In this document: in pieces, positions 34,557-46,405 of the stretch
How the letters are laid out: every line of letters starts with the position of its first letter
How positions within the stretch are numbered: the first letter of the stretch is position 1
Position numbers and translations under genes: made by a program
Assembly: GCA_964017045.1 (NCBI GenBank)
Contig: OZ024799.1
Span: 32,020,736 to 32,084,735 of the forward strand
DNA: 64,000 nucleotides
Reading direction: 5' to 3'
Origin: Omphiscola glabra
Lineage: Eukaryota; Mollusca; Gastropoda; Lymnaeidae
The notes under the pieces: model-generated
Database searches by the model: none
The model's input: the letters and a program-made list of their open reading frames with translations, nothing else
What the model was told of the DNA's origin: nothing

Positions 34557-35150
34557 CACACAAACAGTTAATTGAAAGCTTCGGGTACCCCACTTACGAG
34601 GACCCTCTTGGTTGTGTTGGTATGTTGCTGTTTTCTTTTGTTGCTATATGCCCTAGTAACACGTTATCTTGACCAAAGGTCCGGACCTCTTACCTTATCT
34701 ATAGTTCACCGGAGAGCCAGTGTGCTGGAATATTACAGGAGGCCAAGCTCTAGCCTCGGACACAAGCAGTGCGTAATCGGGAGTCGAGACAGTTTATGAC
34801 AGAATCGGAGTCCCCAAAAACGTTTTAAAAAATAATTAACTAATTGTTTTTAAACTAAAAATATTAACTTAAAAGTATAACTCCAGAATTGATCTCAAAT
34901 TAATGAAATAATCAATAAAAAAAAATGTCTATAAGGTATATATAATTAAAACTGAGTCAATTTTTTTTAAAATGAGTATTCGAATCAGACACCAACTCTG
35001 CCATATGTTTCCAATAGGAGAGACTTTAGGGGGGGGTGTGTAATAACAAGGGGAATGGTATTTAGTTTTAGAATGAAAACACAACATTAGTTTGTTTTTT
35101 AACATGAATATTCACTCCTAAATTGATAGAAGTATTTTATAAATGTGCTA
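34557..35150. other. Intergenic stretch
   Basis: The frame at 34572-34799 starts with a hydrophobic stretch (LLVVLVCCCFLLLLYALV) resembling a signal anchor. It is only 75 codons long with nothing else recognisable, so it is not called as a gene. Confidence 0.45.
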
Positions 35151-35420
35151 ATTATATTCAAGATAGATCACATGAGCTTGTGTGTTCAAGTCAAATATGT
35201 TTGACTTTTCTTACTTAATCATATTCAAGATAGATCACACGAGCTTGTGTGTTCAAGTCAAATATGTTTGACTTTTCTTACTTAATCATATTCAAGATAG
35301 ATCACACGAGCTTGTGTGTCCGAGTCAAATATGTTTGACTTTTCTTACTTAATCATGTTCAGGATAGATCACATCAGTTTTAGTCATTGAGTCAAATATT
35401 TATTAACTTTTATTACTTAA
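35151..35420 (+). repeat. 67-bp minisatellite, about 4 copies
   Basis: Copies start at about 35150, 35217, 35284 and 35351 with AATCATATTCAAGATAGATC. The fourth copy is the most diverged. An internal inverted pair, TCAAATATGTTTGA, is present in each copy. Confidence 0.9.
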
Positions 35421-36281
35421 TCCAACTATCCCGCACACAAACAAAATATGACGGCTCTGGTTTATTCTATACTTGCCCTAACTCATGCCTAGGTAAGCCT
35501 TTGTCGACAACCACCACCCCTTCTTACACGATCTTCACCCTCCACAACATGTGCTCCGTTACCATGTGCGAATCATTGCCACATGTGCCTCTTTACTATA
35601 TATGAGCACCCTTACCAAATGTTCCCCCTCACAACATGAGCACCCTTACCCCATGGGCACCCTTACACCATGATTAACCTTTCAATTTGAGCACTTCTAC
35701 TCAAAATATTTGAGTAAAGACCGAACCATGCCCCCCCACCCCCTTGAGCGAATCAAATGTAGAAATATCAATTAATACATTGACCTAATTTGAATGTTTG
35801 GGGACAGAGGGGAGGGGATAAAAGAGGAGGGGGCAGTTCGGTAACGATGGAACAAAAACTTGATAGTGTTTTCCCAATTCTTTAGAGTATAAAAACTCCT
35901 CTGATATCACGAGCTTTAACAATAAAAACAATAACTTAACGAACAAATTGATCAGTTGAAAAAAAAATGAAATTGTTGGCTGGTAAAAAGATATTAAATT
36001 AATCATGATAGATCTACACCTAACCACGCTCTGGTTTATTATACCGACGGCCTTCGGCAACTTCTCTAAAGAGATAAAAATCTGTTCAACCTTGTTACAC
36101 CCGGTGGCGGAGACACCACACAAAAGGGACACAGACACACGGAGCAGCTGCTATACAAAGCGTTCAAGCAAACGCTGCCCAGTTAGAAGGAGAGAACACA
36201 ACTCGTCAATAGAATGTGACCGACATAACCTCTTATCAATTATTGTGTTTCTGTTTCGCTCTTTCTTTTTTCTTTGCTAAA
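35421..36281. other. Intergenic stretch
   Basis: A degenerate GAGCACCCTTACC repeat at 35604-35675. The minus-strand 117-codon frame at 35785-36138 and the plus-strand frame at 36005-36280 are not recognisable. Confidence 0.5.
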
Positions 36282-36430
36282 ATCAGAGATATATTTTGCT
36301 CAAATCAGAGATACATTTTGCTCAAATCAGTGATATGTTATGCTCAAATCAGAGATATGTTTTGCTCAAATCAGAGATATGTTTTGCTCAAATCAGAGAT
36401 ATGTTTTGCTCAAATCAGAGATATGTTTTC
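36282..36430 (+). repeat. 22-bp minisatellite, about 7 copies
   Basis: The unit is ATCAGAGATATGTTTTGCTC followed by AA. Confidence 0.92.
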
Positions 36431-37481
36431 CGCTCGCATCCTAAAGAGGCTCATTCAAACTATGGCATAACTCTCTCTGACTCTAGGCGAATCGTTGACT
36501 TGTTATAACTCTCTATGACTCTACGATTCTATTACTTTTCTCACTAGTTATAATTATAACAAAGACTATAGACTGGAGATAAGAGTCGGAATGATTCGCC
36601 CCTGTTGGGGGGAGCGGAAAGGGCGGTCCACTTGTGACGGCACTTGTCTTCTCTATATGGAGGGCTGGAATTTTCAGCCAACTGCTGCGTTCCCTCGTGG
36701 ACAGAGGCGGCACAATTTTTGACCAGGCCCTGGCGGCACTAACCCTAGCTACGCCGCTGGTCGAATCCTGGTCATTTTAAATGTAAACGCGCCAATCATT
36801 CATGCTTAAGACGTGGTGCCGTGGGGGAAAAAAGGGGGTCGGGTGGGAAAGATATCTACTAAGATTGTCACTTCACTGTACCCATTCCTCGCCCACAACA
36901 GCATGCCCCTGGTCTTAATCCCCAACTTTGATCGTCCTAAAATAGCCCCAGATCTAACGATGTCCTCATTCCTGATCCTAATTTACCCACTCATTAAATC
37001 AAACTGTTTCGAAGATTCCTGCTCAGACCCGGCACCTGAGTAATAAATGACAAGGATTTCATCTTCAACAAGACACCGGGGGATGACAAGGCGACATCGC
37101 GGCATGGTACAACTGCGCAGTGGCGAGCAGATCCTCCTTACGGAGGTAGAGTCTCAAATGGTTGGTTGGGGTGCCCAGCATTGGATCCGCGAAGCATGCG
37201 CAGCGTTTCATAAATATATTTATAAGGTAAAAACAGCTATTTGTTTTCTAACAAATAATACCATTGACATATTCACTGCAGAAGTCTGGAAAGCTGCAGC
37301 GGTTCACTTGGCAGCGTTTCTCACCTTTCAAATCCGCCCGCAAGAGTGGAGACGCCTTCAGCCTCAACTATAGTCAAGGACTAGCCATATATTCAACTCT
37401 GAAACCGCGGGAGTGGGGGGGGGGGGGAGACCTCGGGGTTGATTTGTTTTTTTAAATATTTTTTTATGAAACGCATCATTG
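36431..37481. other. Intergenic stretch
   Basis: Contains GGCGGCACTAACCCTAGCTA then CGCCGCTG at 36732-36759, an orphan GGCGTAG-type MITE right end that resembles the seed of the 34-bp minisatellite at 45012. The 108-codon frame at 37047-37373 has no recognisable domain. A 12-base G run lies near 37416-37427. Confidence 0.5.
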
Positions 37482-37489
37482 ATATAGAG

Positions 37490-37678
37490 CAGTGGTTCTC
37501 AGCCTGTGGGTCGCGACCCGTTTTGGGGGTCAAATGACCCCTTCACAGGGGTCGCCCAAGACCATCGGAAAACACATATTTAGGAAGTAGCAACGGACAT
37601 AATTTTGTGGTTGTGGGTCGCCACAACATGAGGAACTGTATTAAAGGGTCGCGGCATTAGAAAGGTTGAGAACCACTG
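37490..37678 (+). mobile_element. SPIN-like hAT element, copy 2 (189 bp)
   Basis: Begins CAGTGGTTCTCAGCCTGTGG, contains CACAGGGGTCGCCCAAGACC and AACATGAGGAACTGTATTAA, and ends GGTTGAGAACCACTG. The flanks ATATAGAG (37482-37489) and TTATAGAG (37679-37686) match at 7 of 8 positions. Confidence 0.92.
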
Positions 37679-37784
37679 TTATAGAGAATGCAACTTCTGA
37701 TCTTGATCTTAGCAGAGTTAAAACTATGGAATAAACAGGGAATGGCAGATAATGTTATGGTACCGGTGAAGGGAATGGCCGGAA

Positions 37785-39246
37785 ATGAATGGGGCACTAG
37801 GAATTGGTCACTAGGAATGGGACACTAGGAATGGGTCACACTAGGAATGGGTCACTAGGAATGAGACACTAGGACTGGGACACCAGGAATGGTTCACTAT
37901 ATAGGAATGAGGCACTAGGAATGAGGCACTAGGAAGAAGGCACTAGGAATGGTTCACTAGGAATGTGGCACTAGGAATGAGGCACTAGGAATGAGGCACT
38001 AGGAATGAGGCACTAGGAATGGTTCACTAGGAATGAGGCACTAGGAATGGTTCACTAGGAATGAGGCACTAGGGATGAGGCACTAGGAATGAGGCACTAG
38101 GAATGGTTCACTAGGAATGAGGCACTAGGAATGGTTCATTAGGAATGTGGCACTAGGAATGGTTCACTAGGAATGTGGCACTAGGAATGGTTCACTAGGA
38201 ATGGTTCACTAGGAATGAGGCACTAGGAATGAGGCACTAGGAATGAGGCACTAGGAATGAGGCACTAGGAATGAGGCACTAGGAATGAGGCACTAGGAAT
38301 GGTTCACTAGGAATGTGGCACTAGGAATGGTTCACTAGGAATGAGGCACTAGGAATGTGGCACTAGGAATGGTTCACTAGGAATGGTTCACTAGGAATGA
38401 GGCACAAGGAACGAGGCACTAGGAATGAGGCACTAGGAATGAGGCACTAGGAATGAGGCACTAGGAATGAGGCACTAGGAATGGTTCACTAGGAATGTGG
38501 CACTAGGAATGGTTCACTAGGAATGAGGCACTAGGAATGTGGCACTAGGAATGGTTCACTAGGAATGGTTCACTAGGAATGAGGCACTAGGAATGGTTCA
38601 CTAGGAATGGTTCACTAGGAATGTGGCACTAGGAATGAGGCACTAGGAATGAGGCACTAGGAATGGTTCACTAGGAATGAGGCACTAGGAATGTGGTACT
38701 AGGAATGGTTCACTAGGAATGAGGCACTAGGAATGAGGCACTAGGAATGAGGCACTAGGAATGAGGCACTGGGAATGGTTCACTAGGAATGGTTCACTAG
38801 GAATGAGGCACTAGGAATGGTTCACTAGGAATGAGGCACTAGGAATTGTTCACTAGGAATGAGGCACTAGGAATGAGGCACTAGGAATGAGGCACTAGGA
38901 ATGGTTCACTAGGAATGAGGCACTAGGAATGGTTCACTAGGAATGTGGCACTAGGAATGGTTCACTAGGAATGTGGCACTAGGAATGGTTCACTAGGAAT
39001 GGTTCACTAGGAATGAGGCACTAGGAATGAGGCACTAGGAATGAGGCACTAGGAATGGTTCACTAGGAATGTGGCACTAGGAATGGTTCACTAGGACTGA
39101 GGCACTAGGAATGTGGCACTAGGAATGGTTCACTAGGAATGGTTCACTAGGAATGAGGCACTAGGAATGGTTCACTAGGAATGGTTCACTAGGAATGAGG
39201 CACTAGGAATGAGGCACTAGGAATGAGGCACTAGGAATGAGGCACT
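37785..39246 (+). repeat. 14-bp satellite, about 104 copies, with 182-bp higher-order repeat
   Basis: The unit CACTAGGAAT plus a four-base variable part comes in three main types: GAGG, GGTT and GTGG. The order of types is not random. A 13-unit block of six GAGG, then GGTT GTGG GGTT GAGG GTGG GGTT GGTT, occurs at 38214-38395 and immediately again at 38396-38577. The last seven units recur near 39055-39145. Since 14 is not a multiple of 3, no long open frame arises. The left edge (37785-37935) is the most degenerate. Confidence 0.95.
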
Positions 39247-39889
39247 ACTTGTTTAAAAAAAATTGCAACGTTTTATATTGTTCACATTGTGGTAAGAACA
39301 GTAACAGATTATATATGTATATTGTGCTACTAAAAATGTATTAAAAACTAATGGAAAGTAGAAGATTCATACCTTTTATTTTAAAGATTTCACTTACTAC
39401 TCTAGCAGTTTCTCCCAACATCTTCCCCCCACAAAAGAAATAGATTAACAGGTAAAGAGGAACCCCCAGAAATGAGAACCGTTGCATAACCGCTAAAAAT
39501 CCACGGAAACCAAATTATTGATACAAGAATGTGGTAGCTGTCACAGGTGCTGTAGGTTCTCTAAACAAATGGTGCCGCCGTGTGTCCGTGATTTCACTAC
39601 TAGGGCAGACGTGAGACAAGGTGCTACTCGGGCAGATGTGAGACAAGGTGCGCCATCTTCGTTCTCATTCCGCCAGTCGTAGGAGCGCCATCACGGTCTC
39701 GTGGGTCTGAATGTTAATGACAGCTGGGGGGCAGGTAATTAATTCACTGGCTCTATCACCTTGTTTTATCCGGATTAACCCAGTGATCCTACCTCGTACC
39801 AGACCGTATCATCGGAGACTTCAGTACACACTCGTCAGATCCCTGATCGCACCATGCTGTTGAATTTAAGCTTTCACAAAAGGCTGTGA
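39247..39889. other. Intergenic stretch
   Basis: A duplicated GGGCAGACGTGAGACAAGGT pair lies at 39604-39652. No gene recognised. Confidence 0.5.
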
Positions 39890-40311
39890 CTATTCGTACC
39901 CGGGTACCTGACAGGTAATCGGCAGAAGCGGCACTGAGCACGAAGCTCTTGACCGGCCACTCACGAAGAGCAGCGTCCCCAGCCCCGGTCCGGCACTTCG
40001 TTTCCGTTAAAGCCGAACCGAGGCCAAAGGCCTCCCCGCTGCATCAGCGGTCGCGGGTACCAGAAGTGAGAGGATGGGACCCGGTGCGAATGGTGGCGCT
40101 TTGAGTCCGGGGGTCCATTTTGACTAATGCTATTCGGATGTCATTTGTGGTAGTTTATTTTAGTTAAACTGAGGAATTAAGTTTACAAACATATAATCCA
40201 TTTAAATATCTTTCATTTGATGCCCCATTTTTGTCTTACAAACCCAACAATAATGTTTTAAATAGTTTTTTTAATCCCAACCCCTCACTTCTGGTACCCG
40301 GGTACGAATAG
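39890..40311. mobile_element. Inverted-repeat element of the GGTACCCGGGTAC family, copy 2 (422 bp)
   Basis: Starts CTATTCGTACCCGGGTACC and ends GGTACCCGGGTACGAATAG, an exact 19-base inverted pair. The right half (40115-40311) is closely similar to 47500-47679, and GGTGCGAATGGTGGCGCTTT matches inverted sequence at 12195-12235. The left third (39910-40075) is GC-rich and not found in the other copies. No transposase frame and no clear target duplication. Confidence 0.75.
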
Positions 40312-40564
40312 CAACTTCGTTCACAAAACTGTGTAATCGCTTATTGGACTTTCGTTGCATCGAGGACCGTGAAGTAAGAGAGTCTGTCTATGCAAACCTT
40401 TACTGTCAGAATCAGTGTTGTAAAAAGATTTATTTTAATCAGACGATTTATTTTAATCAGTAGATTAATTTTTTTTAAAAACCACAAAGTTTTATTAGTA
40501 GGCCTACCAGCTCTAAGAAATAAGATGCTCACCATGACGCTTTTTTGTAAAGTTAAAAAAAAAA

Positions 40565-40565
<1 letters not shown>

Positions 40566-40626
<61 letters not shown>
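40566..40626 (+). repeat. (TAA)n microsatellite
   Basis: About 20 uninterrupted AAT triplets. Confidence 0.98.
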
Positions 40627-40627
<1 letters not shown>

Positions 40628-41080
40628 TTGGTTGGTACTAAAATAAAATTAGAAATTAAATAGTTAAAATCGGAAATACAAAATGAGTGTGTCCCAAGTT
40701 TGGAATCTTGTGTATTAGCGTGAATTTTAATTAATAAATATAGTTGTGTGACTTAATTGTTGTATTTCATACTTGATGTGTTTAAGAGCCGAGAGGCGCA
40801 AAATCAAGTCAGAGGCTTTCGGTGAATTGAACGCTTCCAACCCTTTACAAGAAAGGGAACAATAAATAAATGCGATCGGAAAAAAATAATTAATTAAATC
40901 ATTATTGTCATTAAATTAGTTCATTGACAGCAGATTTCTATGCTAGGTGTCATGTGTTTTTACATTTTTAAATGTTGCCCCTAAACTAAATTTTATTTTT
41001 TCTGAAAATTGTGAAAAATTTACAACAAAAATTCTGTTTACCTTTTTAATTTTTTTTTTATATTAACAGAATTTGATATA
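40628..41080. other. AT-rich intergenic spacer
   Basis: Nothing recognised. Confidence 0.5.
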
Positions 41081-41740
41081 GAGTAGTACCTCGAATCCGA
41101 GTGCCCTAACATACGATATTTTTTGAGATACGAGCCGTCGAGCGGGCGATGTTTTGCTTTGAGATACGAGAAATATTTGAGATACGAGGAACCGGATCAG
41201 CGGGTCGGCAGGCTGCAGTGACAAAAATTAAGCGAAAGGAACACAAAAATTTACAGTAGCATTTAAGTTCAATTAAGTTCAGTGAAGTTTAGTTAAGTTC
41301 CATTAAGTTTAGGGATAAATTGTAGCATTAAGAGTGTAACGAGTAAATGAATTAAAGTGACCGAAAGAGTTAAGCATTAACAGTGTAGCCAGTAAGTGAA
41401 CGAAGTGAAGCTCCTTCGCCCATCTCCTCCACCCTACACCTCCGACAGCATCTTCCGTAAGCTCGGCTGATTTCCAAGGTAAATACACTTTATAAAACCA
41501 GTTGATTTCTTTACATTCTCTTTTATTATGTTTTTATACAATATTTGTCATCTATAAATAGATTTTTCTTATTGAAAAACACGTAACAAAAAAAAACTGT
41601 GGTGGCATTTTGGGGGATGGAACGGATTAATGGCATTTCTATTAATTTCAATGGGGCAATGTGCTTTGAGATACGAGCCAATTGACGTGAGAGCAAGGTT
41701 ATGGGACGAATTAAATTCGTATCTCGAGGCATATTAGTTA
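41081..41740. mobile_element. Tigger/pogo-like DNA transposon remnant
   Basis: The left end TAGTACCTCGAATCCGAG and the right end GTATCTCGAGGCATATTA form imperfect inverted termini. GAGATACGAG recurs at about 41133, 41160, 41180 and 41669. Known Tigger/pogo elements have termini of the CCTCG...TACGA type. No transposase frame remains, and the exact borders and TA duplication are uncertain. Confidence 0.5.
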
Positions 41741-42307
41741 TTATTATCATACAGAACCATTTTACGTGCAGCTCTGTTAGATGACTCGGCTGCTCATAAA
41801 ACCAGGAAGATGAAATTTTAGTACAACACTACAATCACCCACACACATACGCGCTAATATAATACAACATTAGAAACTGACTATTACGTGTCGTTTAGCG
41901 AGGCTCTGACCAATGAAAACTTTGTAATCTGGTATTCTTTAATTAAAAGTTCAAACTAATAATTTAACGTTCTCTTTAAGAAACTTTAACTCGACTAACA
42001 CAAAAAATATCAGCTTCTATTTGATGCCAATGTTTACCAGAGAAAACGAATACTACCAAGAGATTTTTGTTGATTGAAGTCTGAAAGTGTAGTGGTTTTT
42101 ATTTTAAGGCTAAAAGGAAAGTTTAATAATGAATGCTTTGGTTAGAATTCAAACCTAAAGTAATTTGATGGCAAGTTACACATGAGAATATTTCTAATCA
42201 TATCTAATAAGCAATTTTCGGGGAATTAAAAAAAAATGAAAAACAAAAGTTCTATGCGTGGACTTTGACTGATAAATTTCAACTGATCTTAGATTGCATG
42301 TTACTTT
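41741..42307. other. AT-rich intergenic spacer
   Basis: Nothing recognised. Confidence 0.5.
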
Positions 42308-42555
42308 ATATTATTATTATTAGTTGTCTTATATAGCGCGGTACCCCAGCCTAGGGATGGGCTACCGCGCTGTACATAAAATAAAAATATTAGAAAAAGA
42401 GACATAATCGTGACAATAAAATAAAATACATTTATATAATAAAGAACAGATGTATAGAGACAAAACAAAAACAAATGCATGTTCACCCACATCCACCCCA
42501 GTACTTTTACATGACAAGCCATGGACGGCGGCCAGCAGCATCGTTTATCGGTCAG
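42308..42555 (-). mobile_element. CR1/L2-like LINE 3' UTR fragment
   Basis: TATAGCGCGGTACCCCAGCC, GGGCTACCGCGCTGTACAT and AGCCATGGACGGCGGCCAGC match 11009-11190 in the same order, and a (TTA)n tail lies at 42308-42323. Only the 3' UTR survives. Confidence 0.75.
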
Positions 42556-42596
42556 ATAAAATATTAAAATGCTGACAATTTAGTGAGGATGTTTGT

Positions 42597-42945
42597 CAAC
42601 TCCTATGTCTCCTGGATTGAATCATTCATCAAGTTCTCTTACTATTCCAATTATTAGTGATCAACTCAAGTCCTTTTAGTACTAACTATAACTTTAATAA
42701 TCAATGAGGAATACAGGCTGGAGCTACAAGAAACACACCTGTCTTCTACAATGTTCCACACAATAACTGCTGCACGACTAAAACTTACATCACCCTATGG
42801 ACTAGACAATACGTCACAATTAACATAAAATTACGTCATTCAGACAAGGGCGTTCATTAGCTAATAAAAACTCTTTCACACACCACGCGTAATAAACATG
42901 CATTCAAAACGCAACAATAACTAATGAACTTGACAATGTTAAACA
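42597..42945 (-). mobile_element. Dispersed repeat, possibly a solo LTR, minus-strand copy
   Basis: Reverse complement of the repeat at 32207-32609. It lacks about 22 bp found in that copy near its 3' end. See that entry. Confidence 0.55.
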
Positions 42946-44070
42946 ACTAAAATAGTTGGTTGATGTTTCTTACAAAACGAAAAGTGACTCTTTTTTTTTT
43001 TTTTTTTTAAAGAAAGACTTAAAAAAAAAAATTATTTAAATAAAACTGTAAAAAAAATACGTAACCACTTGGCATGTGTAACCGTACCGAGTGTTATCAA
43101 AAATAGATGACTTCCGCTTCGAACTAAGAAAAACATATTTCACCTTCTTCTTTCGTTTGATGTTATAAATATTTCAATCTTACCTTTTTAAGTGGAAAGT
43201 AGAGAAATGCATTGTACAAAACAATAACAGCTATGCCCACAAAAATATTTTTTACAAAAAATAAAATGAACCATATTAACATCGCTACAATTTAGTGGAT
43301 GAAAAAAAAAATTGGTGATGACGATTGAAAAAGTTTGTCGTGAAATAAAAGAAATTTCGCAGTTTTATAAAAACGCGGAAACCTAAAAATTATAATAATA
43401 AGGATGCTTACGTATATAGGTCATATCAATAAGGATGCGGGTATGCTGGCTTAGCAAATAGAGCACAGACGTGTCGTGCTTTCGAAAAGCTTTGCATATA
43501 AAAAAAAAATTATCAATGCAAATTTGTAAAATATTTAACTTATTATAAGAGCAAATTAGGCAATAGTTCTTTTTTTCCCATTCTGTAGTTGATATTTCAG
43601 GAAACTGAAAGTTTGCGTCACAACAAATATGTGTACGTGTGTGTGTGTGTGTGTGTGAAACAGTAATAGAAATACTAGTTAGAAATTTCGTGGAATGGTG
43701 AAGTAGGGGAACGGCGCCAAATGTTGTACAAGTTATCACTAGTGTTGCATGGCGAGATTTATGAGGTCAGTACACGAGTTACAAGGCGTCACGGGAAAAA
43801 AAAAAGAAATCGTGAGAATAATGAAATATTTGAACTTTAATTTAACCTTAATGAAACTCACTGGATGAAATTTGTTCCGTCTAGATTTAATTTTTCCGTC
43901 ATTGGCTGGTTTGAGAATCACTTTCAGTCTCACATGACTGAAAGCGGATTCAAAGAGTCAGTTCCTGATCCTGGTTTGTTTATTTTTTTAAAGATCAAAT
44001 ACGCTTGCGAATCAACCAGCCTTGACGTTCAACGAAAGCTTACCTGTTGGGTTTCTTGCTTTGCCCTCTA
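42946..44070. other. AT-rich intergenic stretch
   Basis: A (GT)n tract lies at 43635-43657. The minus-strand frame 43383-43739 has no recognisable domain. Confidence 0.5.
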
Positions 44071-44285
44071 ACTGAAAGACAAATCTCCCTCTATCCAACT
44101 GAAAGACAAATCTCCCTCTATCCAACTGAAAGACAAATCTCCCTCTATCCAACTGAAAGACAAATCTCCCTCTATCCAACTGAAAGACAAATCTCCCTCT
44201 ATCCAACTGAAAGACAAATCTCCCTCTATCCAACTGAAAGACAAATCTCCCTCTATCCAACTGAAAGACAAATATCCCTCTATCC
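44071..44285 (+). repeat. 27-bp minisatellite, 8 copies, almost perfect
   Basis: The unit is CTGAAAGACAAATCTCCCTC followed by TATCCAA. Copies are identical apart from one C-to-A change in the last. The frame-preserving length yields TERQISLYP (+) and DRGRFVFQL or WIEGDLSFS (-) peptide repeats, which are artefacts. The near-identity indicates a very recent expansion. Confidence 0.96.
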
Positions 44286-44869
44286 TTGTCATAAAAACAA
44301 ACTCGTTTATTTCAAAAAAAAATTTATTGGTGCGAATCGCAGGGTATCACCACACTATTCTCAATTGTTCCAACTTTACTCGTTTGGTCAACTATACATA
44401 GATCCAAAGGATTTTTATCCAGTGAAACCATTTGCCTTATGATGAATGAGTGCGGAAAAAAATTTGAATTGATGACGTGACATTTGTGTTCAGAGGCAGT
44501 TTCGTGGAAGTGGGTGGAGGGCGGCGGCAAACAGACACTGTATAGCGAAGAAAAAGTTGCACCCTTCAACCCCCTTTCGGAACACCGTCTAAATCCATCT
44601 CAGACATTTGACATCAAAAGAGCTTATTTTGAATTGGTCGAAACATTCCTTGAAGGACCACTTCTCTGCCGTTTTGTTTGTATATTTTTAAATAGTATAT
44701 TATTTTATTATTATTTATAATTATCGTTTACAAAGGAAAATAACAATATCTAACACTGGGCACGGGCATTGACAACGAATAAAATATAAACTGAGAAATT
44801 AGTTAGAAACTCATTTGTTTGTTACCATTCGTTTTCAATATTTAAGGCACAGAATAACTTCCCTTAAAG
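44286..44869. other. Intergenic spacer
   Basis: Nothing recognised. Confidence 0.5.
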
Positions 44870-44969
44870 TTATGAGGTAGCAACGAAAAAAAATTTGTGG
44901 CTGGGGGTCGCCACAACATGAGGAACTGTATTAAAGGGTCGCGGCATTAGAAAGGTTGAGAACCACTGC
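44870..44969 (+). mobile_element. SPIN-like hAT element, 5'-truncated copy
   Basis: TTATGAGGTAGCAACGAAAA, GGGGGTCGCCACAACATGAG and GGTTGAGAACCACTG align with the 3' half of the copies at 30550 and 37490. The left half is missing, so no target duplication can be tested. Confidence 0.88.
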
Positions 44970-45011
44970 CTTGGAGTTAGGGAGGAGGAATGGGTGGGGG
45001 TGGTTCGGGTC

Positions 45012-45826
45012 CGGCGGCACTAAACATAGCTATATCACTGCAGCCATGGGGCACTAAACCTAGCTATATCACTGCAGCCATGGGGCACTAAACCTAGCTA
45101 TATCACTGCAGCCATGGGGCACTAAACCTAGCTATATCACTGCAGCCATGGGGCACTAAACCTAGCTATATCACTGCAGTCATGGGGCACTAAACCTAGC
45201 TATATCACTGCAGTCATGGGGCACTAAACCTAGCTATATCACTGCAGTCATGGGGCACTAAACCTAACTATATCACTGCAGCCATGGGGCACTAAACCTA
45301 GCTATATCACTGCAGCCATGGGGCACTAAACCTAGCTATATCACTGCAGTCATGGGGCACTAAACCTAGCTATATCACTGCAGTCATGGGGCACTAAACC
45401 TAGCTATATCACTGCAGTCATGGGGCACTAAACCTAGCTATATCACTGCAGTCAAGGGGCACTAAACCTAGCTATATCACTGCAGTCATGGGGCACTAAC
45501 CCTAGCTATATCACTGCAGTCATGTGTCACTAAACCTAACTATATCACTGCAGTCATGGGGCACTAACCCTAGCTATATCACTGCAGTCATGTGTCACTA
45601 AACCTAACTATATCACTGCAGTCATCTGTCACTAAACCTAACTATATCACTGCAGTCATGTGTCACTAAACCTAACTATATCAATGCAGTCATGTGTCAC
45701 TAAACCTAACTATATCAATACAGTCATGGGGCACTAAACCTAACTATATCACTGCAGTCATGTGTCACTAAACCTAACTATATCAATGCAGTCATGTGTC
45801 ACTAAACCTAACTATATCACTGCAGG
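45012..45826 (+). repeat. 34-bp minisatellite, about 24 copies, derived from a MITE end
   Basis: The unit is GGGGCACTAAACCTAGCTAT then ATCACTGCAGCCAT. Variants replace GGGG with TGTG in the right third of the array. The first unit is preceded by GGTCCGGCGGCACTAAACAT, which resembles the orphan MITE right end at 36732-36759 (GGCGGCACTAACCCTAGCTA). Confidence 0.93.
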
Positions 45827-46302
45827 GATGGAAGCCAGTACCATACTAACTAGATTCGATCAAGTAAAATAATAGTGTACGCCTTTTTCAGCTATAAATA
45901 GAAATCGATATTATCTCCTACACTGAGCTACACCTTCCCATAATCGTTTGTCGTATCTAAATCCACCTGTCGCTAAGAAGAGAAGAAAAGAACAACAACT
46001 CAATCGCCAAGAGCAATTTCTTACGCAATACGGTCTTACAATTCAACGCCATGAAATTGGTGGTACAAAATCTACAGCGTGTCTGAATAAAACAAAATCT
46101 AAACTAACTTTAAATAAAACGAAATCTAAGCTATCTATAAATGAAATTACAAGCTCAAATTTTTAAAACAAAGGCTTCCAAAAATAGAATATGAGATTCA
46201 ATATGTATTGCTTTCTATGTCGTCACCAATCCCCGCTCCATAAGTTAGAAGTCTAAATAGATATTCAAAAGATGATTTAAAAAAAAAAAGATGTGAGCAA
46301 TA
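45827..46302. other. Intergenic spacer
   Basis: The frame at 45948-46166 is lysine-rich with an internal TLNKTKSKL/ACLNKTKSKL duplication. No family recognised. Confidence 0.45.
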
Positions 46303-46405
46303 GTGCCCTCCATACGCCCTACATATGCCCTCCATATGCCTTCCATATGCCCTCCATACGCCCTACATATGCCCTACATATGCCACACAAATGCCCTACA
46401 TACGC
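46303..46405 (+). repeat. 11-bp tandem repeat, about 9 copies
   Basis: The unit is GCCCTACATAT, with CC/AC and AT/AC variants. Confidence 0.85.

Noticed and set aside
34572..34799. Small membrane protein with N-terminal hydrophobic segment
   Set aside because: 75 codons, no homology recognised, no neighbouring exon signals, and sits next to MITE and repeat debris.
36700..36760. Complete short GGCGTAG MITE (CAGAGGCGGCAC...CGCCGCTG)
   Set aside because: The right end is convincing, but the flanking 8-mers do not match and the left end is poor. Kept only as an orphan end.
43383..43739. 118-codon minus-strand gene
   Set aside because: Includes a histidine/threonine run from the GT microsatellite and has no recognised domain.
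44012..44442. TERQISLYP / DRGRFVFQL repeat proteins
   Set aside because: A 27-bp minisatellite with a frame-preserving unit length.
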